Positions 42,564 to 49,840 of a DNA stretch of 55,316 bases are shown piece after piece. Under the pieces are notes generated by a model. That model worked only from the letters and a program-made list of their open reading frames with translations, did no database searches and was not told where the DNA came from. This DNA comes from Hassallia byssoidea VB512170. GTDB taxonomy: Bacteria > Cyanobacteriota > Cyanobacteriia > Cyanobacteriales > Nostocaceae. Each line of letters starts with the position of its first letter. Within the stretch, counting starts at the first letter, position 1. Made by a program: the position numbers and the translations under genes. The DNA lies in the NCBI RefSeq assembly GCF_000817785.2, contig NZ_JTCM02000038.1, positions 1 through 55,316 of the forward strand. Reading direction: 5' to 3'.

Positions 42564-43679
42564 TCAACACCGTTGATAGCGCATTCCCGGTAACTGTGAA
42601 ATCAAACCCATAAGTTCCAACTGCAACAAAGCACTAGAAACCGAACCAGCATTCATCCCCGTTTGTTGGATAATAAAATCAAAAGGCAAAGACTCCGAAG
42701 AAATAGCCTCCATAACTTGTTCCAGCTCTCGTGGTAAATTTAGCAAAGGCAACTCCTGCGGTATTGGTGAAGCTTCAATTACATCAAGTTGTGGTATTGC
42801 ACCCAACATCTTTAACAGTTCATCAAGTTCTCTGAGAATCGGCGTTGCTCCTTGATAAAGTAACTTTAAACACCCTTGGGATGGCTGGTCATCCAGTCTA
42901 CCAGGTAGTGCATAAACATCTCGTCCAAATTCATTTGCGTATTTGGCTGTAATTAAAGCGCCAGACTTTATCGGTGCTTCCATCACCAAAACAGCGCGAG
43001 TCAACCCGGCAATTATTCTATTACGACGGGGAAAATGAGTGCGATCGGGTGGTGTTTTCGCGCTGTATTCACTCAGCACTAACCCAGATGTCAAAATCTG
43101 CTTGTACAAATCGCGATTTTTGTGTGGATAGATGACATCTACACCCGTACCCAAAACTGCTAAAGTGCGTCCACCAGCTTTCATCGCGGCAAAATGACAT
43201 TCAGTGTCAATTCCCTCTGCCATTCCCGAAACAACTGTAAAATTATTTTTCGCCAAAGCCGTGCTAATTTGACGAGTCCAACGGATACCATATTCTGTAG
43301 GTTTGCGCGTCCCGACAATCGAAACCAGGGGTTTTTGTCCGAGATTTTCTGACAAGTCCACTTCACCACGATAATATAATATTGACGGTGGACTAGGTGT
43401 TTCTAGCAGCAAGCGCGGATAATCTACATCAGCTGGTGTCCAAAAATAAGGATTTTCTTGCTGGTGCTTGATAAGTAGTTGTTCGGGATGCAAGCGAGAA
43501 CGTTGTTTTATCACCTTTTCCAGCGTCTGCAAACCAAAACCCTCTACTGAACCCAATTCCTTAGGATGTGCTTTCCAAGCGGCAGCCAACGTGCCAAAAT
43601 GCTGTTGCAACCGTTGTAACAACACTGGACCAATTCCCGAAATTTGCGACCAAGCTAGCCAATATGCGCGTTCTTCCAT
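42564..43679 (-). CDS. dprA: DNA-processing protein DprA
   Basis: A 371-residue DprA/Smf protein, which loads RecA on incoming single-stranded DNA during natural transformation. It has an N-terminal SAM-like helical region (QISGIGPVLLQRLQQHFG), a Rossmann-like DprA fold with PLVSIVGTRKPTEYGI, VVSGMAEGIDTECHFAAM and TLAVLGTGVDVIYPHKNRDL, LSEYSAKTPPDRTHFPRRNR near the nucleic-acid site, and a C-terminal winged helix (FDFIIQQTGMNAGSVSSALL). GGAG lies 5 bases before the ATG. Its presence is consistent with competence, which some cyanobacteria have; no other com gene is here. Confidence 0.96.
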   Translation of the reverse strand: MEERAYWLAWSQISGIGPVLLQRLQQHFGTLAAAWKAHPKELGSVEGFGLQTLEKVIKQRSRLHPEQLLIKHQQENPYFWTPADVDYPRLLLETPSPPSILYYRGEVDLSENLGQKPLVSIVGTRKPTEYGIRWTRQISTALAKNNFTVVSGMAEGIDTECHFAAMKAGGRTLAVLGTGVDVIYPHKNRDLYKQILTSGLVLSEYSAKTPPDRTHFPRRNRIIAGLTRAVLVMEAPIKSGALITAKYANEFGRDVYALPGRLDDQPSQGCLKLLYQGATPILRELDELLKMLGAIPQLDVIEASPIPQELPLLNLPRELEQVMEAISSESLPFDFIIQQTGMNAGSVSSALLQLELMGLISQLPGMRYQRC

Positions 43680-43756
43680 ATCATCTCCACACCTACTGCT
43701 TGATTATTCCCAAATTGAGTTTGTCTATTTATATTGATGAATGGGAAAATGGTTAA

Positions 43757-43797
43757 GAGTTAGGAGTTAGGAGTTAGGAGTTAGGAGTTAGGAGTTA
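43757..43797. repeat. GAGTTAG heptamer array
   Basis: About six copies of the 7-mer GAGTTAG in the divergent gap between dprA and the SGNH gene. Further 7-mers of CTATCAA/CTATCAAC form run up to the ATG at 43918. Confidence 0.9.
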
Positions 43798-43917
43798 GTT
43801 AAGAAATTTAAATGTAGGGTGTGTTGTCGCGCAACGCACCGTCAATAATTCAAGGTGCGATCTTCCTACGGCATAACTACTGATTATCAACTATCAACTA
43901 TCAACCATCAACTATCA

Positions 43918-45057
43918 ATGATTAAAAATTTATATCGTCCTCTCTTATGCCTATCTGGTTGCTTAATATTTTTAACTTTTCATAGTTTTCTCGATTCATC
44001 TTTCAGTTTGGCAGCTGAGAAAATTGTTGTCAGATATGGAATATTCGATCAATCTCTTCCAGTAGCAGATTTACGTAAGTATGCGGAAACGCAAAAAGTT
44101 TCGTCTGATTTGCAATCTTTTTTGGGTTATTTAAAACCTAAACAGCAAGCACAGTTACAACAAGCACTTCAGGTGAAAAAGTCTCTGGATATTGTGGCTT
44201 TAAATAAGCTGATAGATTCACAAATTGGTAAACTACTTTTATATGGAGCTTCAAAAGCGATCGCACGACGCGATCAAGCAGGTATACCAGCACTACGATC
44301 TGCTTTGCTTATCGGCGCAAAATCACCAGATGGTTTAAGTATACTCAGCTTTTTGGAAGCTTATCCCAGTGATAGATTGGTTATTGATGTCCCAGCAACT
44401 TTAGACTTACTCAGCAAATCAAAGTTATTTTTTGCTTCTTCTGGTGCAACACCAAAAGATAATTTAAATTCTTCACCTTTATGGCAACTTGAACTTCAAT
44501 ATCAAGTATACGCAAGCGAAGGTAAGCAATTTTCCGGCTGTTTGTTTGGTGATTCTATTTCCGCTCAAATTGGAAATACTCTTGGGGAGGGTAATTTTAA
44601 TTTTGCTTTTAATGGTGTGAGTTCAATTTCATTAGTTCAACAATTGCAACGTTTAATTCCTACCAAGGTAAAATGTGAAAAAACCATCATTGCTGTTGGG
44701 GCAAATGACGCTTTGTATCAACTTAGTGATGAAGAGTTTAGCAAAAAGTTGAAAGAAGCGATCGCACTTGTGAGAACATCCGGAACTAAACAGATTTTTC
44801 TCATTCCCGCTTTTTACTCAACAGTTGCCGCTAGCAAAGATCCAAGTTTAGCAGCTCCACTTTCTAAAGTCGAGCAAATCAACGCTGCGATCAATCAAGT
44901 TGCAGCTTCAGAAAATCTCCCAGTTGTCGCTGAAGGTATAGCACCGTTGTATGAAAATAATGTTTTGAAAGATAATTTTACAACTGATGGCGATCGTCTC
45001 AATGCTGAAGGACTGAAGATTTATCGACAAGCATTATTGAATATTTTAGGGAAATAA
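43918..45057 (+). CDS. DUF1400-SGNH hydrolase fusion, exported
   Basis: A 379-residue protein with a signal peptide (MIKNLYRPLLCLSGCLIFLT to SLAAE). Residues ~33-175 form a DUF1400 module (EKIVVRYGIFDQSLPVADLR, LNKLIDSQIGKLLLYGASKA), normally found at the N-terminus of cyanobacterial alpha/beta hydrolases. Residues ~200-379 are an SGNH/GDSL-type domain: CLFGDSISAQIG (Ser nucleophile), FNGVSS (Gly block), IIAVGANDALY (Asn oxyanion) and DGDRLNAEGLKIY (Asp near the C-terminal catalytic position, but the usual His is replaced by L/N: DRLN rather than DxxH). The start follows the repeats; the longer frame encodes repeat-derived sequence. Likely a periplasmic esterase or acyl-modifying protein, with reduced certainty because of the missing His. 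Confidence 0.75.
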   Translation: MIKNLYRPLLCLSGCLIFLTFHSFLDSSFSLAAEKIVVRYGIFDQSLPVADLRKYAETQKVSSDLQSFLGYLKPKQQAQLQQALQVKKSLDIVALNKLIDSQIGKLLLYGASKAIARRDQAGIPALRSALLIGAKSPDGLSILSFLEAYPSDRLVIDVPATLDLLSKSKLFFASSGATPKDNLNSSPLWQLELQYQVYASEGKQFSGCLFGDSISAQIGNTLGEGNFNFAFNGVSSISLVQQLQRLIPTKVKCEKTIIAVGANDALYQLSDEEFSKKLKEAIALVRTSGTKQIFLIPAFYSTVAASKDPSLAAPLSKVEQINAAINQVAASENLPVVAEGIAPLYENNVLKDNFTTDGDRLNAEGLKIYRQALLNILGK

Positions 45058-45266
45058 ATATCGATTTTGGTACTTTCAGCGATTTTCATTCTGATAGACC
45101 TGACTTTTCACTCTTATGTGGAAAGTCAGATCCCTGGTTAGCTGGTGATTGCTGCGGTGGCAGAAGTTAATAAGAGTGCAAGTGTAAAAAGTTCTTGGGT
45201 TTCCTCGCGTCAACTAAACCTACAAGATTAGCGCGATCGTACCGATCGTTTTCAATCCCTGCGTAC

Positions 45267-45746
45267 CTAGAGCTTCTTGAAGTATCTAGCGATCGGCAAC
45301 AGCCCGAAGCCCAGCTTTTCATAGGTGCGACGTGCTGGGGCATGACCGGGATCACCTCCGGTCTCGACCATAGCAACAGACATCCCAGCATGTTTCATCC
45401 AATCAAGAGCGAATTCTGTCAGAGCGGTGCCAATGCCGTGACCTTGAAAGTCTGGATCGACAGCAACCATATAGATTTCACCCATGCTGGTCTCGGAGTG
45501 TAGTTTCACGGCTACAAAGCCCACGGTTGAACCAGCGTCGATAGCAACCCATACATTGGTGTCCTCTGCCGCGCAGACCCCCTCGACCGCCTTTTGCTGG
45601 CTCACACGCCAATCGTCGGGATAGAATTCCCGGTACACGTCAAGATCCATCACTTTCTGAATCGAATCAAAGACCGAAGCCCATGCTCGAAGCGAAAGAC
45701 GAATGACTGCATCAAGTTGATGAGCGTCGTAAGGTTCAATCCGCAT
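45267..45746 (-). CDS. GNAT family N-acetyltransferase
   Basis: A 159-residue acetyl-CoA-dependent N-acetyltransferase. Core motifs are MRIEPYDAHQLDAVIRLSLR (strand 1 / helix 1), VGFVAVKLH and GEIYMVAVDPDFQGHGIGTA (motif A, Q/RxxGxG/A as QGHGIG), then a C-terminal motif B stretch (RRTYEKLGFGLLPIARYF). Start: the ATG at 45746 is preferred to 45773, because the codons between them come from a G-rich, heptamer-like stretch (encoding PNPQPLE). Its DNA looks richer in G+C than its neighbours by eye, which may indicate acquisition from another bacterium. Substrate unknown. Confidence 0.85.
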   Translation of the reverse strand: MRIEPYDAHQLDAVIRLSLRAWASVFDSIQKVMDLDVYREFYPDDWRVSQQKAVEGVCAAEDTNVWVAIDAGSTVGFVAVKLHSETSMGEIYMVAVDPDFQGHGIGTALTEFALDWMKHAGMSVAMVETGGDPGHAPARRTYEKLGFGLLPIARYFKKL

Positions 45747-45790
45747 TTCCAGGGGTTGGGGGTTAGGTTTCATGATTAGCGTACCAGCAT

Positions 45791-46921
45791 TTAAACTTTG
45801 AGAAACCAGCGTTGCCGATACATCGCGTAAGCTACAGCTAACCAAAGTAACACGGTGACAATGGCAAATAATAGCGAACCGTTGAAAGCACCTGCCCAAG
45901 GTACGAAAAGATTATTGTAAATCCAATCGAAGGTGTTAGGAGCTTTTTCACCGCTGCCGATGTTGGTTTTCACTAAGATTTTAATTAGTAACACAGAAGC
46001 CACGAAAAGAGCGATCGCATTTAAGCCCATGACTTCAAATCCTTTACTCCAACGTCGTATCCGTCGCACTTCGATAAGTTCATAACAAGCAGCTAGTAAT
46101 ATTAACGCCCAACCAGTGGTAAAAACTACATAAGAACTCGTCCACAGCTTCTTATTAATCGGGAATGTCAAACCCCATGCCCAACCGATTATTAAGCAAC
46201 CGATACCAAATAATACTAAACCTACACTTGTGCGTGATTTGACTGGCTGATTGCGTATCCACTGACCGGTGAAGTAGCCAGCAAAAACGCTAACGATAGC
46301 GGGAATCGTACTAAAAAGCCCTTCTGGATCTCCCATGAAGTTGAAGCCATCACCTTTATATAGATGTGAAGAGGGAATAATCAAGCGATCGATATAAGCT
46401 GCAAAATTACCTTCTCGCGTTAGCACTCCCGCACCAAAACCGGGAACAGGCAAATACATCATTGCCAGCCAGTAACCGATAAGCAACACTCCTGCAAGTA
46501 TCCATAATTTTTTACGCGGTATATTTAAGACTGCCAAGGACGCAAATAAATAAGCAAGGCTGATGCGTTGTAATACTCCCATGATGCGGATACTACTGAA
46601 ATCGAAAGTCCCAATACCCTTATTCCAAAATACATTCAGCAGCAATCCCAAGGCAAAAAGAATGGCGGCGCGGCGCAAAATACGCCAATATACACTTGAT
46701 GTGGGTTTGTTCTCTTCGGTGTACTTGGATAGCGAAAAAGTCATCGCTACACCGATAATGAAGAGAAAGAAGGGAAATACTAAATCAGTTGGCGTGCAAC
46801 CGTGCCAATCAGCATGAAGTAAAGGCGGATAAACATTCGGTTCGGCGATGCTTGCCATATTCACAAGAATCATACCAGCAATGGTAATGCCGCGAAAAAC
46901 ATCAAGAGAGGTGAGGCGCAT
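45791..46921 (-). CDS. HGSNAT/NagX-like membrane acyltransferase (DUF5009 type)
   Basis: A 376-residue multi-span membrane protein. The N-terminus RLTSLDVFRGITIAGMILVN, LHADWHGCTPTDLVFPFFLF and the Arg-rich loop RRAAILFALGLLLN are typical of the heparan-alpha-glucosaminide N-acetyltransferase-like family in bacteria; His in HADWHG and Asp of DLVFPFF are the conserved acyl-transfer residues. About ten helices follow, ending MYRQRWFLKV. Substrates in bacteria are probably amino sugars or cell-wall saccharides. The ATG at 46921 was preferred over two upstream codons. The GNAT gene lies just downstream on the same strand (45 bases to its start), so the two acyltransferases may be co-transcribed. 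Confidence 0.85.
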   Translation of the reverse strand: MRLTSLDVFRGITIAGMILVNMASIAEPNVYPPLLHADWHGCTPTDLVFPFFLFIIGVAMTFSLSKYTEENKPTSSVYWRILRRAAILFALGLLLNVFWNKGIGTFDFSSIRIMGVLQRISLAYLFASLAVLNIPRKKLWILAGVLLIGYWLAMMYLPVPGFGAGVLTREGNFAAYIDRLIIPSSHLYKGDGFNFMGDPEGLFSTIPAIVSVFAGYFTGQWIRNQPVKSRTSVGLVLFGIGCLIIGWAWGLTFPINKKLWTSSYVVFTTGWALILLAACYELIEVRRIRRWSKGFEVMGLNAIALFVASVLLIKILVKTNIGSGEKAPNTFDWIYNNLFVPWAGAFNGSLLFAIVTVLLWLAVAYAMYRQRWFLKV

Positions 46922-47170
46922 AAGCACAATTGTGTGGTGTGAAAATTACATTACTCTCCTCAATGCAGACGAGCAGGAAAAATTTTTAGACCGATACACA
47001 AGTTAAAATTCACTCTAGTTTGTCTGGAGAGGAGATTGCCTGTACTAGCTGCTTAAATAGTAGCTTGGCGGCTTTGGCTGATATACAAAGGTCGCACCAG
47101 CTTAATTGGGCGACCAGCAGCTTTCTCTTTATCAAGTTCGGCGGCTAGGGCGAGTCTTTCTTTTGACTTA

Positions 47171-47239
47171 TGTGGACAGGCAACCGAAGTTCAAAAGTCG
47201 TGGGTGGTTGCGGATCTACGCTTCCCTTGCCTGTCCACA
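47171..47239 (+). ncRNA. Candidate folded RNA with mutually exclusive stems
   Basis: TGTGGACAGGCAA (47171-47183) is exactly complementary to TTGCCTGTCCACA (47227-47239). A second pairing, GCAACC with GGTTGC inside the loop, uses GCAA of the first arm, so the two cannot form fully together. The site is ~210 bases before the carotenoid oxygenase start. It could be a leader switch, a small RNA or a palindromic repeat. Confidence 0.35.
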
Positions 47240-47295
47240 TCAGGCGTATCTCTTTGTTGCACGGGCGATCGCCTTATCATTCATGTGGGGATTCA

Positions 47296-47347
47296 GTAGA
47301 GACGTTCCAATGGAACGTCTGTACAATCCGGGCAAAACGTCTCTACA
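47296..47347. repeat. Dispersed palindrome plus half copy
   Basis: GTAGAGACGTTCC and a near-perfect complement (GGAACGTCTGTAC) form a unit like 15601-15629; AACGTCTCTAC follows at 47337-47347 and can pair with the same left arm. Confidence 0.8.
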
Positions 47348-47448
47348 ATATCTGTCCCAATGCCAGACATAATATCAGGTTTTTCGCCATCAATTCTCGA
47401 TATCGTTGCTTAAATATAAGAGCGACATAGTATTTAGCATTGAATCAT

Positions 47449-48882
47449 ATGCATACAATTAACTTTAAGTCAACTTCTTCAGCTTGGGCAGGTGCGATCG
47501 CTCAACCGGCACAAGAATTTTCTCCCAGCCAACTGCAAGTTATTTCTGGAAAAATACCCGCCGGATTGCGCGGTACACTTTACCGCAACGGACCGGCACG
47601 CTTAGAACGCGGTAATATCCGCATGGGACATTGGTTTGATGGGGATGGGGCAATTCTTGCCGTACATTTTACCTCGGAAGGTGCAACAGGTGTTTATCGC
47701 TACGTGCAAACTATTGGTTACAAAGAAGAAGAAGTAAAAAATCAACTGCTTTTCGCTAATTATGGGATGACTGCACCTGGGGCAATTTGGAATACATGGT
47801 TGAAACAATTTAAAAATGCTGCTAACACCTCAGTATTAGCACTGCCAGATAAACTCTTAGCATTGTGGGAAGGTGGTAAACCTCACGCTTTAGATTTGCA
47901 AAATCTGGAAACTTTCGGCGAAGATGATTTAGAAGGGTTAAGTAACGGCTTAAGTTATTCTGCACATTGCAAACGCGATTTGCAGACAGGGGAGATTTTT
48001 AACTTTGGAGTTACTCCCGGATTAAATGCGACGCTGAATATTTATAAGAGCATAAGCACTGGCAAAATAATTCAAAAATCGCAATTTCAACTTGATGGTA
48101 CACCATTGCTGCATGATTTTGTTTTAGCAGGGCAATATTTAATATTTTGCATTCCCCCAGTGCGGATGAATGCTCTCCCGACGCTCTTTGGATTAAGCAG
48201 CTACAGCGATGCTTTGGAATGGAAACCTCAATTAGGAACTCAAATTTTAGTTTTCGATCGCGAAACATTAAGCTTAGTCAGTCGCAGTGAAACTGAACCT
48301 TGGTATCAATGGCATTTCAGCAACGGTTATGTTGATGATAGTGGTTTGGTGAATGTAGATATTGCTCGTTATGAAGACTTTCAAACCAACCAGTATCTCA
48401 AAGAAGTAGCGACAGGAGAAACTCACACTGCTGCAAAGAGTTCATTATCAAGATTGCAACTTAATCCGCAAAGTGGGAAAGTAACCGCAATTGAGCAAAT
48501 ATTAGATAGACACTGCGAATTTCCGAGCGTACCACCAGAAAACGTGGGAAAAGCTTCTCGGTATACTTATTTTTCCACATTTCGGCAGGGAACAGATATT
48601 AGTGAAGAAATATTAAACGCGATCGCTCGTTTCGACCATCAAGCCGAAAAATTAACGTCTTCCGATTGTGGAGAAAATCGCTATCCGAGTGAACCGATTT
48701 ACGTTGAAGATGCGGAAAATCCAAATCAAGCTTGGGTGGTAACAGTTGTCTACGACGGCAATATTAATAGTAGTGAAGTTTGGGTATTTAATGCAGATAG
48801 ACTAGACGAAGAACCTGTTTGTAAACTGCGATTACCCAGCGTTATTCCTCACAGCTTCCACGGTACTTGGAAACCAGCTTAG
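47449..48882 (+). CDS. Carotenoid oxygenase (apocarotenoid-cleaving type)
   Basis: A 477-residue non-haem-iron dioxygenase of the RPE65/carotenoid cleavage family. Iron-ligand histidines are visible in YSAHCKRD, LLHDFVLAGQYLIF, WYQWHFSNGYVD and the final IPHSFHGTWKP; LRGTLYRNGPARLERG and HWFDGDGAILAVHF are the N-terminal family signatures. It probably cleaves apocarotenoids to retinal or similar products. The open frame begins at a TTG three codons earlier; the ATG at 47449 is the better start. Length and the final HGTWKP agree with cyanobacterial apocarotenoid oxygenases. No carotenoid genes lie nearby. Confidence 0.95.
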   Translation: MHTINFKSTSSAWAGAIAQPAQEFSPSQLQVISGKIPAGLRGTLYRNGPARLERGNIRMGHWFDGDGAILAVHFTSEGATGVYRYVQTIGYKEEEVKNQLLFANYGMTAPGAIWNTWLKQFKNAANTSVLALPDKLLALWEGGKPHALDLQNLETFGEDDLEGLSNGLSYSAHCKRDLQTGEIFNFGVTPGLNATLNIYKSISTGKIIQKSQFQLDGTPLLHDFVLAGQYLIFCIPPVRMNALPTLFGLSSYSDALEWKPQLGTQILVFDRETLSLVSRSETEPWYQWHFSNGYVDDSGLVNVDIARYEDFQTNQYLKEVATGETHTAAKSSLSRLQLNPQSGKVTAIEQILDRHCEFPSVPPENVGKASRYTYFSTFRQGTDISEEILNAIARFDHQAEKLTSSDCGENRYPSEPIYVEDAENPNQAWVVTVVYDGNINSSEVWVFNADRLDEEPVCKLRLPSVIPHSFHGTWKPA

Positions 48883-48892
48883 AGGAAAATTG

Positions 48893-49032
48893 GTAATGGG
48901 TAATGGGTAATTGGTAATTGGTAATGGGTAATTGGTAGTTATTTTCATTCCCGATTCCCTATTCCCGATTCCCTATTCCCTATTCCCTATTCCCTATTCC
49001 CTATTCCCTATTCCCTATTACCCATTCCCAAT
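48893..49032. repeat. STRR arrays (TAATTGG, TCCCTAT)
   Basis: TAATGGG/TAATTGG 7-mers (48893-48940) are followed by about ten TCCCTAT/TCCCGAT 7-mers (48950-49020). They fill the gap before the Uma2 ATG and keep an open frame (encoding FPIPYSL repeats) that is not native. Confidence 0.95.
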
Positions 49033-49039
49033 AATCGAT

Positions 49040-49765
49040 ATGATAGCCACCACAGACAAATTTCAAGTTACTTGGGAAAAATTACCTGATGATTTTGTAT
49101 TACCAAACGATCCAGTGGATAACATCAATCAACCTCTTCTCGCGGCAGCTTTAACACAAAGCTTGGAAATAGCTGGAAGACTGCCAAATACAGCATTAAT
49201 TACAACAAATTACGGCATTTGTGCTACTGTCAACGGCAAAATGGTGATTAAAGCACCAGATTGGGGATATGTAGCGAATATCCGCGTTTCTAGAGAAGAA
49301 GTGAAACGCAGTTACACTCCCCAATTACAAGGAGATATTCCGGTAATTGTGATAGAATTTCTCTCAGATACAGAAGGTGGAGAATATTCTGTCAAACCGA
49401 CTTATCCACCGGGAAAATGGTTATTTTACGAACAAGTTCTCAAAGTGCCGAACTATGCCATTTTTGAACCGGATACAGGCACACTTGAAGTATATCGATT
49501 AGACGATGGCAAGTATCAACTACAGCAACCTGATAATAATAACCGTTACGCGATCGCACAAATGAATCTATTTCTCGGTACATGGCAGGGAGAACGGGAA
49601 AACCGCACAGGTTATTGGTTGCGGTGGTGGGATGAGCAGGGGAATTTGCTGCTGTGGGGTTTAGAAAAGGCTGAACAAGAACGACAACGCGCTGAACAAG
49701 AACGACAACGTGCTGAACGATTAGCAGCGCAACTGCGATCAGCAGGTATTGAACCTGAGGCATGA
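49040..49765 (+). CDS. Uma2 family endonuclease-like protein (DUF820)
   Basis: A 241-residue protein of the restriction-endonuclease-like Uma2 family, which is strongly expanded in cyanobacteria. The PD-(D/E)xK core is seen as IKAPDWGYV (Asp), IPVIVIEFLSDTEGGEYSVK (Glu and Lys) and PPGKWLFYEQVLKVPNYAIF. The C-terminal ~40 residues are a charged helix (ekaEQERQRAEQERQRAERL, repeats of EQERQRA, a 7-residue unit) followed by QLRSAGIEPEA. The start chosen excludes 36 repeat-encoded codons; the family starts with a short strand before the catalytic core. Uma2 members are often linked with mobile elements, but no transposase is seen here. Confidence 0.9.
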   Translation: MIATTDKFQVTWEKLPDDFVLPNDPVDNINQPLLAAALTQSLEIAGRLPNTALITTNYGICATVNGKMVIKAPDWGYVANIRVSREEVKRSYTPQLQGDIPVIVIEFLSDTEGGEYSVKPTYPPGKWLFYEQVLKVPNYAIFEPDTGTLEVYRLDDGKYQLQQPDNNNRYAIAQMNLFLGTWQGERENRTGYWLRWWDEQGNLLLWGLEKAEQERQRAEQERQRAERLAAQLRSAGIEPEA

Positions 49766-49770
49766 ATTTT

Positions 49771-49804
49771 GTAGTCAGCGCTTCAGCGCTGAAGCGCCGA
49801 CTAC
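49771..49804. repeat. Palindrome after Uma2 gene
   Basis: GTAGTCAGCGCTTCAGCGCTGAAGCGCCGACTAC is an imperfect palindrome (given by its first and last halves: GTAGTCAGCGCTTCAGC, GAAGCGCCGACTAC), a variant of the GTAGTGAGG family. It lies between convergent genes. Confidence 0.8.
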
Positions 49805-49840
49805 ATAAGTCCGTAATCTTCCCACTTTCACGCAAAGTAT

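Larger units (their letters stand above)
46922..47448. other. Divergent intergenic region upstream of carotenoid oxygenase
   Basis: No protein gene is seen in these 527 bases. They contain a long inverted repeat at 47171-47239 with alternative pairings, a GTAGAGACGTTCC palindrome at 47296-47324 and a half copy (AAAACGTCTCTAC) at 47335-47347. Promoters of both flanking genes must be here. Confidence 0.55.

Noticed and set aside
48932-49039. N-terminal extension of the Uma2 protein
   Set aside because: The residues (FPIPYSL repeats) come from TCCCTAT heptamers; the start at 49040 fits the family.
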